64,000 nt of DNA, from contig MLAK01000580.1 of NCBI GenBank assembly GCA_001839685.1, positions 18,486 through 82,485 of the forward strand. The letters are read 5' to 3'. Source of the DNA: Tritrichomonas foetus. Taxonomy: Eukaryota > Parabasalia > Tritrichomonadida > Tritrichomonadidae. Below, piece by piece: positions 30,295 to 39,877 of the stretch (position 1 is the first letter of the stretch; each line of letters opens with the position of its first letter). The position numbers and the translations under genes were made by a program. Under the pieces are notes generated by a model. It saw only the letters and a program-made list of their open reading frames with translations, did no database searches and had not been told where the DNA came from.

Positions 30295-31971
30295 ATGTGT
30301 GTTGAAGACTCTTTTAGCAAGCTTCGCTCAGGCTTCAAGATCGGTGATTTCATTTTCGTTCATGCTGTAGGCACAGGCGCATTCGCTACTGTTTGGAAAG
30401 CTCGCCACGAAATCACATCCAACAGCGTCGCCATCAAAGTTGTCAAAAAGAGCGCGGTTTCTTCCAGCCTGGCCAAAACTCGACTCCAACGCGAAATATC
30501 ACTCCTAAAGCGCTTCGACCACCCCTTCATTGCCGACTTTTTCCAGGAAATCGAAGACGAAGATAATATCTACTTGGTCATGGAGCACGTCGATAATGGG
30601 AATTTGCTTGATTATGTGAACGGAAGCGGACGCCTTTCAGAAAATCTGGCCAGGCGGTATTTCATCCAATTAATTTCTGCATTGGAATATCTCCATAAAG
30701 ACAAAAAAGTGGCGCATAGGGATTTGAAATGTGAAAATGTGATGTTAGACAAGTATCACAACATCAGATTGATCGATTTCGGACTATCCAATATATTCAC
30801 CGATACGAATCCCGAACTAAAAACGGCGTGCGGCTCACCAGCTTACGCCGCACCTGAGATGATTCAAGGGCAGTCATACACGATCGCCGCTGATATTTGG
30901 AGTGCTGGAATTTTATTGTATTCCATCATTGTTGGTCGCCTTCCTTACGACGACGATAACGTTAACCGTTTACTTCAGAAAATAGTGTATACTGAAGTTT
31001 TTTATCCATCTTTTCTATCGGCGCAACTCGAAGATTTACTACAGAAAATGTTATGTAAAGATCCGAGAGAAAGAATCACTCTTGATAAAATTAAAACGCA
31101 CCCTTGGTTCTCTCAAAGCGAATATGAGTCTCTTTTGATTTACACACAATCAGAAATGTTCAAAATGCAATTTGAACTAATTCGAGATGGTCAATCAACT
31201 GATCCAGTTATTGCCAAAGAAATTATAGATAAAATGTCTTCATATGGCGTAGAGTGTCACGGACTCCATCAGTCGCTTCTTTTGGGCGAATATACAGATA
31301 AAACAGCTCTATACAAAATTCTATACCGGGAAAACTTGACAGAAAAATTGAAAGATGCAATGTTGAAGATGATCAACAAATCTAATCAATATAACGTTTC
31401 AGGTAAACTTCAAACTCAACCACTCATACGTTTCAAGATGAAACAAGTATTCAAAATCCCAGAAAATATGAAAAACGAACAAAATAACACAAATGTGAAT
31501 GGAAGTGGAATGAAACAACCAAATTTACTTGGTCTCACTCGAACACATAGTCATAATCATAATGCTAATATTGCCAATCAAGTAATGAGTGAAACAGAGA
31601 GTAAAAATAATAACAATACAACAACAAATTATACAGCAGTTGTCAATAATTTGGATTTAAACAAAGTGAAAGAAAACGAAAAAGCTCAAAGCCAACTTTC
31701 TTCTAACTCTTCTAATACAAACGTTAATGGAAATGGAAATGGAGCTGATCCAAATTCACCAAGAAGACAGAAGAATTTGAGGTGTTTGAGATGTCCACCA
31801 ATGTCAATGATGAATCAAACTGGACAGGCAAGGATTCTTGGCGCACCAGTCAAACAGACATCGAACAGGAGGCTTTCAAGGCCTGTTGCATTCAGAAAAT
31901 CTTTGGCAATGCCGACACATGAGGAGAAAACAATCAAACCAAACTTGAACCTCATTCCAACGGGATTCTAA
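30295..31971 (+). CDS. CAMK/CAMKL-family serine/threonine protein kinase (SNF1/MARK-like)
   Basis: The 558-residue protein has a complete kinase domain at about 18-272. Visible motifs are glycine loop GTGAFATVWKA, VAIKVVKK lysine, HRDLKCENVMLD, DFGLSN, activation segment ACGSPAYAAPEM, the DIWSAGILLY helix, and HPWF ending the domain. HRDLKCEN with CGSPAYAAPE is typical of the CAMK-like group that includes AMPK/SNF1 and MARK kinases. The C-terminal 200 residues are low-complexity, Asn-rich and basic, with no kinase-associated domain recognised. The first kilobase is clearly richer in G+C than the flanks. The stop is in TAAA context. Substrates cannot be inferred. Confidence 0.92.
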   Translation: MCVEDSFSKLRSGFKIGDFIFVHAVGTGAFATVWKARHEITSNSVAIKVVKKSAVSSSLAKTRLQREISLLKRFDHPFIADFFQEIEDEDNIYLVMEHVDNGNLLDYVNGSGRLSENLARRYFIQLISALEYLHKDKKVAHRDLKCENVMLDKYHNIRLIDFGLSNIFTDTNPELKTACGSPAYAAPEMIQGQSYTIAADIWSAGILLYSIIVGRLPYDDDNVNRLLQKIVYTEVFYPSFLSAQLEDLLQKMLCKDPRERITLDKIKTHPWFSQSEYESLLIYTQSEMFKMQFELIRDGQSTDPVIAKEIIDKMSSYGVECHGLHQSLLLGEYTDKTALYKILYRENLTEKLKDAMLKMINKSNQYNVSGKLQTQPLIRFKMKQVFKIPENMKNEQNNTNVNGSGMKQPNLLGLTRTHSHNHNANIANQVMSETESKNNNNTTTNYTAVVNNLDLNKVKENEKAQSQLSSNSSNTNVNGNGNGADPNSPRRQKNLRCLRCPPMSMMNQTGQARILGAPVKQTSNRRLSRPVAFRKSLAMPTHEEKTIKPNLNLIPTGF

Positions 31972-32672
31972 AGAGAAACGAGTGTAAACAAAAATGTCAT
32001 CATGATTTTAAATATTTATTTGGACGAAAGGAAAAAAAAAAAAGAAAAAAAAAATTAATGTTTATATAATGTTCAATTGTCTCGAGTTATACACAGTAAA
32101 TATAATAATATATCTATACATTCAATATCGTTTTTTTATTTATTTATTTTGTTTCGATAAGATACTTTCGAAACTAAATCATTTCTTTAGTTGTGTACAG
32201 AGGTGCTTTAACTCCCGAATAACCATTTTCGTTAAACATTAAAATTTGAAATATTCCACTGAAGTCTTTTAATAACAATATCATCATATAAACGAAACAA
32301 ATAATGTTACTTGAGAATCAATATATTCGAAATTATTTTCCTTTTTTAATACTTCTTCTTCTTTTGAAATCAATAATTCTAAAATTTTAGAACCTGTAGT
32401 GTGAGAACGCAGCATTATATTTGGTTAGAATGATGAGAGATACTGTGATATAATATCAATGACGATTTAATTATACTGTTTTGTTTTAGATGAATGATTT
32501 CTTAAGAAAGACAAAGAACGAAAACACACTAGCCATGTGTATTCCAAAACATAATTGACGAATACATTTTTCACATATGAAAAAAAAAAAAAGCAAAAAA
32601 ACTGAAAAATGAAAAGAAAGAAAGTTATATAATAAAATTTTTTAATTTCATCGTCCTTCATACTCTGTTTCT
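31972..32672. other. Convergent intergenic spacer with A/T tracts
   Basis: Poly-A rich runs at about 32030-32056 and 32580-32592 and several TAAATA words fit 3' ends of both flanking genes. No gene is seen. Confidence 0.4.
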
Positions 32673-33584
32673 TCATTCTTTCTGGTCAGTGTTGCACCAC
32701 TTGCACCTGTTCACTGAGTCCTCGTCGCTTGTCTTTGAGAACATTGGATGATGCATGAGACGGATTCGGTCCTGGTCAACATCTGACACGTCGTATGTCT
32801 TCTTGATTTCGGCGATCTCTGTTGCGTTGAGCTCCTTGAATCCGTGAGAAGGGAAGTTTCCTTGGCGATGGAAGAGTCCTCCATCAATTGATGAAATTCC
32901 AAGAACGCGGCCGAAAATCAGTTTGTCGACTTTGAAGACATTATCTGTAATCCATTTGACGCCGAGAAGGTTGTACATTTTTGGATCTTGCTGGACGATA
33001 GCTAGTGCGTTATACAATTTGTGAGGGAAGCGACAATTTGCATTATTTTTACGTTGGAAGAATTTTGTGACTAATTCGCCAAAGCTGCTATCGAGGTTGA
33101 GCCAGTAATTTGATGGAAGGAAGCCCAAAGCTTGTGGAGAGACCGTTAATTGTTGATCGTTCAGTGCCTCTTGGTAAGCTGTATTTGATGTGGGACCTTC
33201 AATATCGAGTTCTGTTGGCATGACTTTGGCTTTTGGCGTCTTTTGGCGGGCTGCTCCACCACCTCCAGCCTTTCTCTGGTGGCCCTGGCCTCCTGCGGCA
33301 ACTGGGGCCGGATTGGCGACCATTGCTCCAGCTGGAATGGCCGGAGCGCCTCCAGTGAGTGGCTGGCCGGGTGGTACGTTTACTCCTGCTGTACTAAATG
33401 GAGCCCCTGAAAGCTGAAGGGGAACTGCGCGACTGGCTGATGCTGATTTTTCGACTGAGATCTCGCCGGTGGCAGTAAGCTGCCCGTTGAAACTTGGTGG
33501 AACTGTGCCATTTGGCGGTGGTGGAAGGGAGAACTGTTGGGCGCCTGATCCAGGAAGATTCGAGGGATTTGAAGAAGGTTGCAT
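32673..33584 (-). CDS. Initiator-binding-domain (IBD)-like putative transcription factor
   Basis: The 303-residue protein has two parts. Residues 1-145 are a disordered Pro/Gly/Ala-rich linker with a basic patch. Residues about 155-255 match the pattern of the trichomonad initiator-binding domain, a winged-helix-like DNA-binding fold first known from IBP39: FGELVTKFF, RFPHKLYNAL, LLGVKWITDNVFKVDK, FGRVLGI, and FHRQGNFPSHGFKEL. A C-x2-C pair ends the protein. IBD proteins recognise the TCA-type initiator at trichomonad promoters or related motifs. The family call comes from pattern memory, so it is probable, not certain. G+C is much higher than in neighbouring genes. Upstream is TTTCATACT, an initiator-like word, and a cluster of AAAAGTG repeats. 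Confidence 0.72.
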   Translation of the reverse strand: MQPSSNPSNLPGSGAQQFSLPPPPNGTVPPSFNGQLTATGEISVEKSASASRAVPLQLSGAPFSTAGVNVPPGQPLTGGAPAIPAGAMVANPAPVAAGGQGHQRKAGGGGAARQKTPKAKVMPTELDIEGPTSNTAYQEALNDQQLTVSPQALGFLPSNYWLNLDSSFGELVTKFFQRKNNANCRFPHKLYNALAIVQQDPKMYNLLGVKWITDNVFKVDKLIFGRVLGISSIDGGLFHRQGNFPSHGFKELNATEIAEIKKTYDVSDVDQDRIRLMHHPMFSKTSDEDSVNRCKWCNTDQKE

Positions 33585-34230
33585 TTCGACTAATAAAAAG
33601 TTTAGTATGAAATTTGAATAGTTTTGGAAAAAGTTGACTGTTACATTGAAAAAGTGATGAAAAAAGTGAGAAAAGTTAGATGAAAATTAAATCAATGTTT
33701 AAAAAGTGGAGAAAAGTTAGATTAACAAACCATTCAAAAATTGGCGCCATTCAGCTTTTTGTTAAATACCCCGCCGAAAGTGCAACTTTTTTCACTTTTC
33801 CCACTTTTTGTTAAGCTTCTCTGTGAAGTGTATTGTGGAATGCATGAAAATCTGAGGTTTTCAGAAGCAACTGTGTCAAATGAGCTGCAAAAAAGACAGT
33901 TGAGTGCCACGTTAAAAAAAACGGCGAGATAACGGTTTCCCTATCTTACAATCTTGCACTTTTCGGTTATTTGCCCTTGTAGAGGTGAATTCATAATTCC
34001 TCTTCTCCTTGTTGAGGAAAGAAGTTCATCTTTGTTTCTTAAGATATCATAAAAACTACAATAATTTTTGATGTACATCATTCACCGAAAAAAATCTTTT
34101 TCCAAACATCATGACTGAGATTTGAAAGAAAATTCAAAATAATTGATTGCTCATGTCTGTTTTCATATCTATAAGATAACATTTTTCTTCTACACATAAA
34201 ACATGATAAAATGAAAATAGTTCGTTTTTA
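33585..34230. promoter_or_regulatory. Upstream region of IBD-like gene with AAAAGTG/CACTTTT cluster
   Basis: Several AAAAAGTG-type words occur in about 200 bp on the plus strand, with CACTTTTT words on the opposite sense at 33790-33810. A 21/22-bp near-identical direct repeat lies at 33661-33681 and 33701-33722 (AAAAAGTG-G-AGAAAAGTTAGAT, with or without one G). This may be a multi-site regulatory region. No gene is supported here. Confidence 0.45.
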
Positions 34231-34432
34231 CCCTAAAATCGCAAACTTTTCCCCTTTCTGTTTTACAAGATATGGTTATAATTCGACGAAAATCTGACAA
34301 TTGTCAGATTTTTATTGATAGTTTTTTTCAATATTAAAATAACTTTTTGATTAAATTAATGTACGGTTAGAATGGATCATTTCACTTTTTATATTCTCAC
34401 ATATGTATATTTAATTTCTAATTTCAGACTTA

Positions 34433-35755
34433 ATGGGGAAGAAAAGAAAGTATTCCAAAAGAAAACAAATACTACTTCCGTTGACGAATATTCGAAAAGT
34501 GCCCAAGTTTCCGAAACTGGTCAAAAACCATCATGTGTGGATGAATGATTCCATCAATGAAGTAGCTCCCATATGGGAATACTTGAAAATGAAGGAATTA
34601 CCATATGGGGCGCTTAAACAAGTTTCACATGATACGAATATAAAATATCAAACGCTTAAAAAATGGCGACAAAAATTTAAAAAAGACCCTAACTACACTC
34701 CATATGAAGCACTAGGGGTAACAACGCTCCCAAATGAAACAGAAGATCAACTATTCAATTTAGTATCTGATAAACTTAATAACGGAACTCCATTCACCTT
34801 GAACGAACTTCAAGACACAGCAATTCATTTGTATCAACAATTATCCATGGAACAAGTTGGTAGAGATCGTTTCTCGGCCACAAATTCTTGGGCTTACAGA
34901 TTCCTTGACAAATACGGCCTATCGGTGAGATCATCAAAACCCAGTAAAAAGGGAGAAGTGGATCCAAAGTTTATTGACATCTTTATAGAAAAATTAACAC
35001 ATGCAGCTCAAGATTATCATCCTGAAAGAATCTTCAATATGGATGAAACTTTTGTCCATGTGTGTTGCCCACCTTCCAAAGTAATTGGCAGGAAAGGAGC
35101 TGAAAACGTTCCATCTTTTATTAATGAAGATGAAAAAAGTGGTTTTACATGTTTAACAACAATTAGCTTTGGGGGAACTATACTTGAACCAATATTTCTC
35201 ACGAAAGGTAATCAAGAAAACTCCGAAATGCAATTCGGAGAAGCCTGGAATTATGAAAATGATATCAAAATAATGAAAAGTGAAACAGGTTGGGCAACCA
35301 GTGAAGTGATGTGTCAATACATTAAATGGTTATCAGAACAAGTTAATAATGAGCCTTGCTGTTTAGTCTTAGATGTATACAGCACGCATAAAGATGCAAT
35401 TGTCAGAGAACTTGCACAGAGTTTGCAAATAGATCTCATTTTTGTCCCCGCCAATGGTACTGGTTCCTTTCAGCCATTAGATAGAAAGATCTTTGGAATT
35501 ATTAAGGCTAAAATGAAAAAAGCGTGGGATATTTCACGGAGAAAAGCAATTGAAGGGAATTCAGTTTGGAATAAAGCTTTAGCTGCACGAACATTCAAAG
35601 AAATACTTAATAAAGTAAGCAGTCATGCATATAAATCAGCATGGAACATTCCTGGTTTCCCCATGATAAGTAAATGTGAAAATAAGATTTCTAGCACAGA
35701 TGATACGGATGATACAGATTATAATTTTGAAGATGAGTTTTTAGAGTATTTTTAA
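34433..35755 (+). CDS. pogo/Tigger-like DDE transposase
   Basis: The 440-residue protein has a Psq-like helix-turn-helix at about 55-85 (YGALKQVSHDTNIKYQTLKKW), a CENP-B-type DNA-binding domain at about 98-170 and a DDE_1 catalytic domain at about 190-390. The acidic triad is visible: D204 in FNMDET, D314 in LDVYSTH, D350 in FQPLDRKIFG, giving a DD35D spacing. No stop or frameshift interrupts it, so it looks intact and recently active. An acidic tail rich in DDTDD ends the protein. The transposase sits 202 bp inside the left inverted repeat in forward orientation. Confidence 0.93.
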   Translation: MGKKRKYSKRKQILLPLTNIRKVPKFPKLVKNHHVWMNDSINEVAPIWEYLKMKELPYGALKQVSHDTNIKYQTLKKWRQKFKKDPNYTPYEALGVTTLPNETEDQLFNLVSDKLNNGTPFTLNELQDTAIHLYQQLSMEQVGRDRFSATNSWAYRFLDKYGLSVRSSKPSKKGEVDPKFIDIFIEKLTHAAQDYHPERIFNMDETFVHVCCPPSKVIGRKGAENVPSFINEDEKSGFTCLTTISFGGTILEPIFLTKGNQENSEMQFGEAWNYENDIKIMKSETGWATSEVMCQYIKWLSEQVNNEPCCLVLDVYSTHKDAIVRELAQSLQIDLIFVPANGTGSFQPLDRKIFGIIKAKMKKAWDISRRKAIEGNSVWNKALAARTFKEILNKVSSHAYKSAWNIPGFPMISKCENKISSTDDTDDTDYNFEDEFLEYF

Positions 35756-35971
35756 TCATCATCAACAAGTGTATTTACTATTTCGAACTCATATTCAGCT
35801 AGAACAACTCATGATATTGGTAAGAGAAGGTGTACATTCCGTGAATTTTGCGAAATCAATTCATTTTGAAATAAAAAGTAGGAAATGAATCAGCTCAAAC
35901 AGTTTTTTGTGGATCATTTAATGTAAATTCATGAAATTATGAATTTTTACCTTTAGATGAAAAAAATGTTT

Positions 35972-36382
35972 TCATTTCCAACTTCTGTGAAAACAATAAC
36001 AAGAATATATTTCTTTTGGAGCTTTTCCACTTTTAACTGCAAAATCACAAGCTATTTTTTTGATGGCAGAAATAATGTGACAGAAAAGGTCGGTAATAAC
36101 AAAAGGATATGCTTCAATCAACAATGTAAACGATTCTTCACTTACTTTAATAGAGTGAATGGTAAATTTTCTGGTCTTGAGGCAATCACGAATGGCATGA
36201 AGAGTAATTTGAATAAAAATGCTTTCACATCTGTGAAATAGTAGAACTTAGAACAGGAGCAAAGAAGCAGATTCACCATTAGTTTCACGAATCACTATAT
36301 CACTTGGTAAGATTTCATATAAAAGTTTTGAACTTTGAACTTTAGTTTTCTTTTCCCCCTCCTTCTTTTTTTCTGCGTCTTC
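35972..36382 (-). pseudogene. Antisense coding relic inside the transposon
   Basis: On the minus strand one frame runs 136 codons with a single TAA at 36248-36250. It is 44 codons before the stop (ending ETNGESASLLLF) and 91 after it (starting VLLFHRCESIFIQ, ending CYCFHRSWK). In DNA this AT-rich many more stops would be expected by chance, and the residue composition is protein-like. There is no start codon and no recognised family. It may be transposon cargo, a captured host gene fragment, or chance. Confidence 0.35.
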
Positions 36383-37268
36383 TTATTCATTAATTAAATT
36401 CGATTTTACCTTTATAACCAGAACAAGAAAAATCATTTTTCATCTCTTTCAAGTCTTAATAAAATCACAGCGTATGGAAAATTTCTAAATATTATCATTA
36501 TTGAGAGAGACATCATCTATATTTATATAAGTCTATTTATAAATATGTATAGCTTAAGTTGTAAACATCATTTTTGTTGTATCTTAACAATATTGTATTT
36601 ATTGAATCTTTTTCAAATCAACGATTGATGTCTTGACCGAGCATTGATCAGGCGTGAAGCGATTAATCCAGAAATTGGCATATCACTTCTTCTCCTACTT
36701 TCATATCTTCGTACTTTTAGCATGTTAATAATTGTACATGCCAAATTTATTCGAAGTTGTGTTCATGATTTTGCAAGCAAACAATTTCATGTTCAAAGGG
36801 AAAAAAACGAGATTTTCATTGTTTGCAAAGTCGTTTCACTATGATAATTCTGGTTCTTACAGAACTAATATGCCAAAAAATGATCCTCGCGAGGATTTTA
36901 TTGTTGAACCAATGAATGCTTTATTTTATCTTGTGAAACAAATATAAATCTCCAAGTTATATCGATATTTGTACGAATTTTTACATGATTTTTTAGTTGA
37001 TGATGATTAGGTGCAAGAGTAGAAGTAAAAAGAATTGTATAAAGAAACATTGATGCAGTATGATCACGTTCAACATTAAAATTAGGTGCATGCGAGGCTG
37101 GAGAAAAACACACCACCCAAAAAAAGTGGAAAAGGTATTTCTCTAATTTGATACTATTAGTGAACGATTTGTTAATCGATATTTGTCCAATAACGATTAA
37201 AAATTATACTGCAACAAAATAGGTAAATAAAGAAACCATTAATTAATAAACGAAATAACATTTCACGA
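36119..37268. repeat. 1150-bp direct repeat, copy 1
   Basis: This block is followed by one N and then by an apparently identical block at 37270-38419. The short frames inside both copies are the same residue for residue. It ends in TTTCACGA, directly before the N. Confidence 0.9.
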
Positions 37269-37269
37269 N
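37269..37269. other. Single N at the junction of the duplicated blocks
   Basis: One undetermined base separates two identical 1150-bp blocks. This is what an unmerged contig overlap looks like. Confidence 0.95.
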
Positions 37270-38419
37270 CAACAATGTAAACGATTCTTCACTTACTTTA
37301 ATAGAGTGAATGGTAAATTTTCTGGTCTTGAGGCAATCACGAATGGCATGAAGAGTAATTTGAATAAAAATGCTTTCACATCTGTGAAATAGTAGAACTT
37401 AGAACAGGAGCAAAGAAGCAGATTCACCATTAGTTTCACGAATCACTATATCACTTGGTAAGATTTCATATAAAAGTTTTGAACTTTGAACTTTAGTTTT
37501 CTTTTCCCCCTCCTTCTTTTTTTCTGCGTCTTCTTATTCATTAATTAAATTCGATTTTACCTTTATAACCAGAACAAGAAAAATCATTTTTCATCTCTTT
37601 CAAGTCTTAATAAAATCACAGCGTATGGAAAATTTCTAAATATTATCATTATTGAGAGAGACATCATCTATATTTATATAAGTCTATTTATAAATATGTA
37701 TAGCTTAAGTTGTAAACATCATTTTTGTTGTATCTTAACAATATTGTATTTATTGAATCTTTTTCAAATCAACGATTGATGTCTTGACCGAGCATTGATC
37801 AGGCGTGAAGCGATTAATCCAGAAATTGGCATATCACTTCTTCTCCTACTTTCATATCTTCGTACTTTTAGCATGTTAATAATTGTACATGCCAAATTTA
37901 TTCGAAGTTGTGTTCATGATTTTGCAAGCAAACAATTTCATGTTCAAAGGGAAAAAAACGAGATTTTCATTGTTTGCAAAGTCGTTTCACTATGATAATT
38001 CTGGTTCTTACAGAACTAATATGCCAAAAAATGATCCTCGCGAGGATTTTATTGTTGAACCAATGAATGCTTTATTTTATCTTGTGAAACAAATATAAAT
38101 CTCCAAGTTATATCGATATTTGTACGAATTTTTACATGATTTTTTAGTTGATGATGATTAGGTGCAAGAGTAGAAGTAAAAAGAATTGTATAAAGAAACA
38201 TTGATGCAGTATGATCACGTTCAACATTAAAATTAGGTGCATGCGAGGCTGGAGAAAAACACACCACCCAAAAAAAGTGGAAAAGGTATTTCTCTAATTT
38301 GATACTATTAGTGAACGATTTGTTAATCGATATTTGTCCAATAACGATTAAAAATTATACTGCAACAAAATAGGTAAATAAAGAAACCATTAATTAATAA
38401 ACGAAATAACATTTCACGA
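37270..38419. repeat. 1150-bp direct repeat, copy 2
   Basis: Exact copy of 36119-37268, also ending in TTTCACGA and then continuing into unique sequence. Probably an assembly artefact and not a biological tandem duplication. Confidence 0.9.
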
Positions 38420-39387
38420 CTTGATAATAACTAAAAGGAAAAATAACGATAATTTATTGATGATTTTCATTCAATATATTGATTGTAAGATTGTATTACA
38501 TCACCAGATAATATATTATATTTGACTTCTTAGAAAATTAAATGATAATATCTAAAATTAAAGAAAAGCAAAATAATATCGACTTTTTCGATGTAATTTT
38601 GAGCAAATTTACCTCACCAACTTGGATGGATTAAAAGTGAAAATTCAGTAGTCAATAAAATTATCAATGAAGAAATAACAACAAGTTTTCTGACTTAAAA
38701 ACGTATATCAGCATATAATTCACGCGTTGCTATTAAGAAATATAAGGATAAAACACAAAAACAAGAAAAAATGAAAACCGCTATTTTGATGATTTGTGGC
38801 TATTTTTTTATTTTCGGCTCTAACTGAAATATAGAATTATATTTGACGCGATAATTTCTATTTCCAGAAATAACTTTTGAATTTCCTTTGAATAAAAATT
38901 ATTGAGAAATGTAAATGATTCCATTTTTGGCGCGAATTTTTTTATTTTTGCAACATATAGAACACATCTCATTTAGATTAATTTCACTTGAGGTACTTGG
39001 TAAATTTTGTTTGAAGGTCGTTTTTTTAGACGATTAATGTCAGATAAAGTGTCCCAAAAAATCTAATTTTCGTTGAATTACCGATTATATGTTTTTGTAC
39101 GTGTTTAAAAATATGTGCCCCAAAATACGAAACAAGAAAACATCTGTGTATAATGATGAAAGGATTTCAATTTTTTTTGCGATCGATGTTTTTAGTGGAA
39201 AAGAGCTATTTTGCTGTGCATGCAAAGGCGAATAATCGTGTAAAAGGTATCGAATAGAAAATCATTTCTCGGCGAGTTATGATCATTTTCTGATATTTTT
39301 CGGTAAATAACGTATTTTATTCAATATGTTATCGTACGTTTTTTGGCAAAATGGTCGTCAAAAGGGGAAAAGTATACGATTTTGGGG

Positions 39388-39877
39388 TAATTATAGTTAC
39401 AATAGTTCCAAAGGCTGTATCTATCAATATATCCTTAAATTGTTGTTTTAGCTTGCCATATGATAAATTTTCCGAAAACTCGAGATGTCATTGATCATAT
39501 CAAACTGCAATTGTCGGATTTTCATGGTGATCTTCAATAATGATAGCCTTTTACTCATCTTTAATTTTCTTGAAATAAGATTTGATTTAAACAAGCACTC
39601 ATTCACATATTCACTTTTCCTATTGATCGAACTTTTCCGGTATTCAATTTAATTTATAAAATTAGACTGGCTGAAGGTCATAAACTATTTAAAAAGTTAA
39701 CTATCAACTTTTTCATTTTCATAAGTCATAAACTATTTAAAAGAAATCAATTCACCATAATTTGACATTTATCTGGTGGATTCCTAATCAACACTTTTTC
39801 ATATCGTGCGTTTAAAAATTTCTATTCACACCTTCACAAAAACTCAAAAAAAAAAAAAAAAAAAAAAAATCTTCCAA
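39388..39877. other. Intergenic leader region with 18-bp direct repeat and A24 tract
   Basis: GTCATAAACTATTTAAAA occurs at 39677-39694 and again at 39725-39742. GTGCGTTTAAAA lies at about 39806-39817, TCACACC and TCACAAA words follow, then a run of 24 A at 39846-39869, nine bases before the next ATG. Confidence 0.55.
39846..39869 (+). repeat. A24 homopolymer in probable 5' UTR
   Basis: Twenty-four consecutive A lie directly upstream of the ATG at 39878. An open frame passes through the run as poly-Lys only because AAA is not a stop. Confidence 0.9.

Larger units (their letters stand above)
35756..39360. other. Non-transposase interior of the pogo element
   Basis: About 3.6 kb of AT-rich DNA lies between the transposase and the right inverted repeat. 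It holds the antisense relic (35972-36382), the duplicated block (36119-38419) and about 940 bp of sequence with no frame. GCCCCAAAATACGAAAC at about 39117-39133 resembles part of the terminal repeat and may be a subterminal repeat. Confidence 0.6.
34231..39387 (+). mobile_element. pogo/Tigger-type DNA transposon with 27-bp TIRs and TA target duplication
   Basis: Terminal inverted repeats are at 34231-34257 and 39361-39387. Read inward they share CCC(T/C)AAAATCG, then ACTTTTCCCCTTT, with 24 of 27 positions identical. A TA dinucleotide flanks both ends (34229-34230 and 39388-39389), the target of the Tc1/mariner/pogo superfamily. The element encodes a DDE transposase at 34433-35755 and carries 3.6 kb of further DNA, including an antisense coding relic and an exact 1150-bp duplication around an N. 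As assembled it is 5157 bp; without the suspected duplicate it would be about 4.0 kb, still larger than a usual 2-kb pogo element. Confidence 0.9.

Noticed and set aside
36644..37116. Short frames of 66-72 codons in the pogo interior (repeated at 37795-38267)
   Set aside because: They overlap each other on both strands, one lacks an ATG, and none resembles a known protein. They may be decayed cargo but cannot be called genes.
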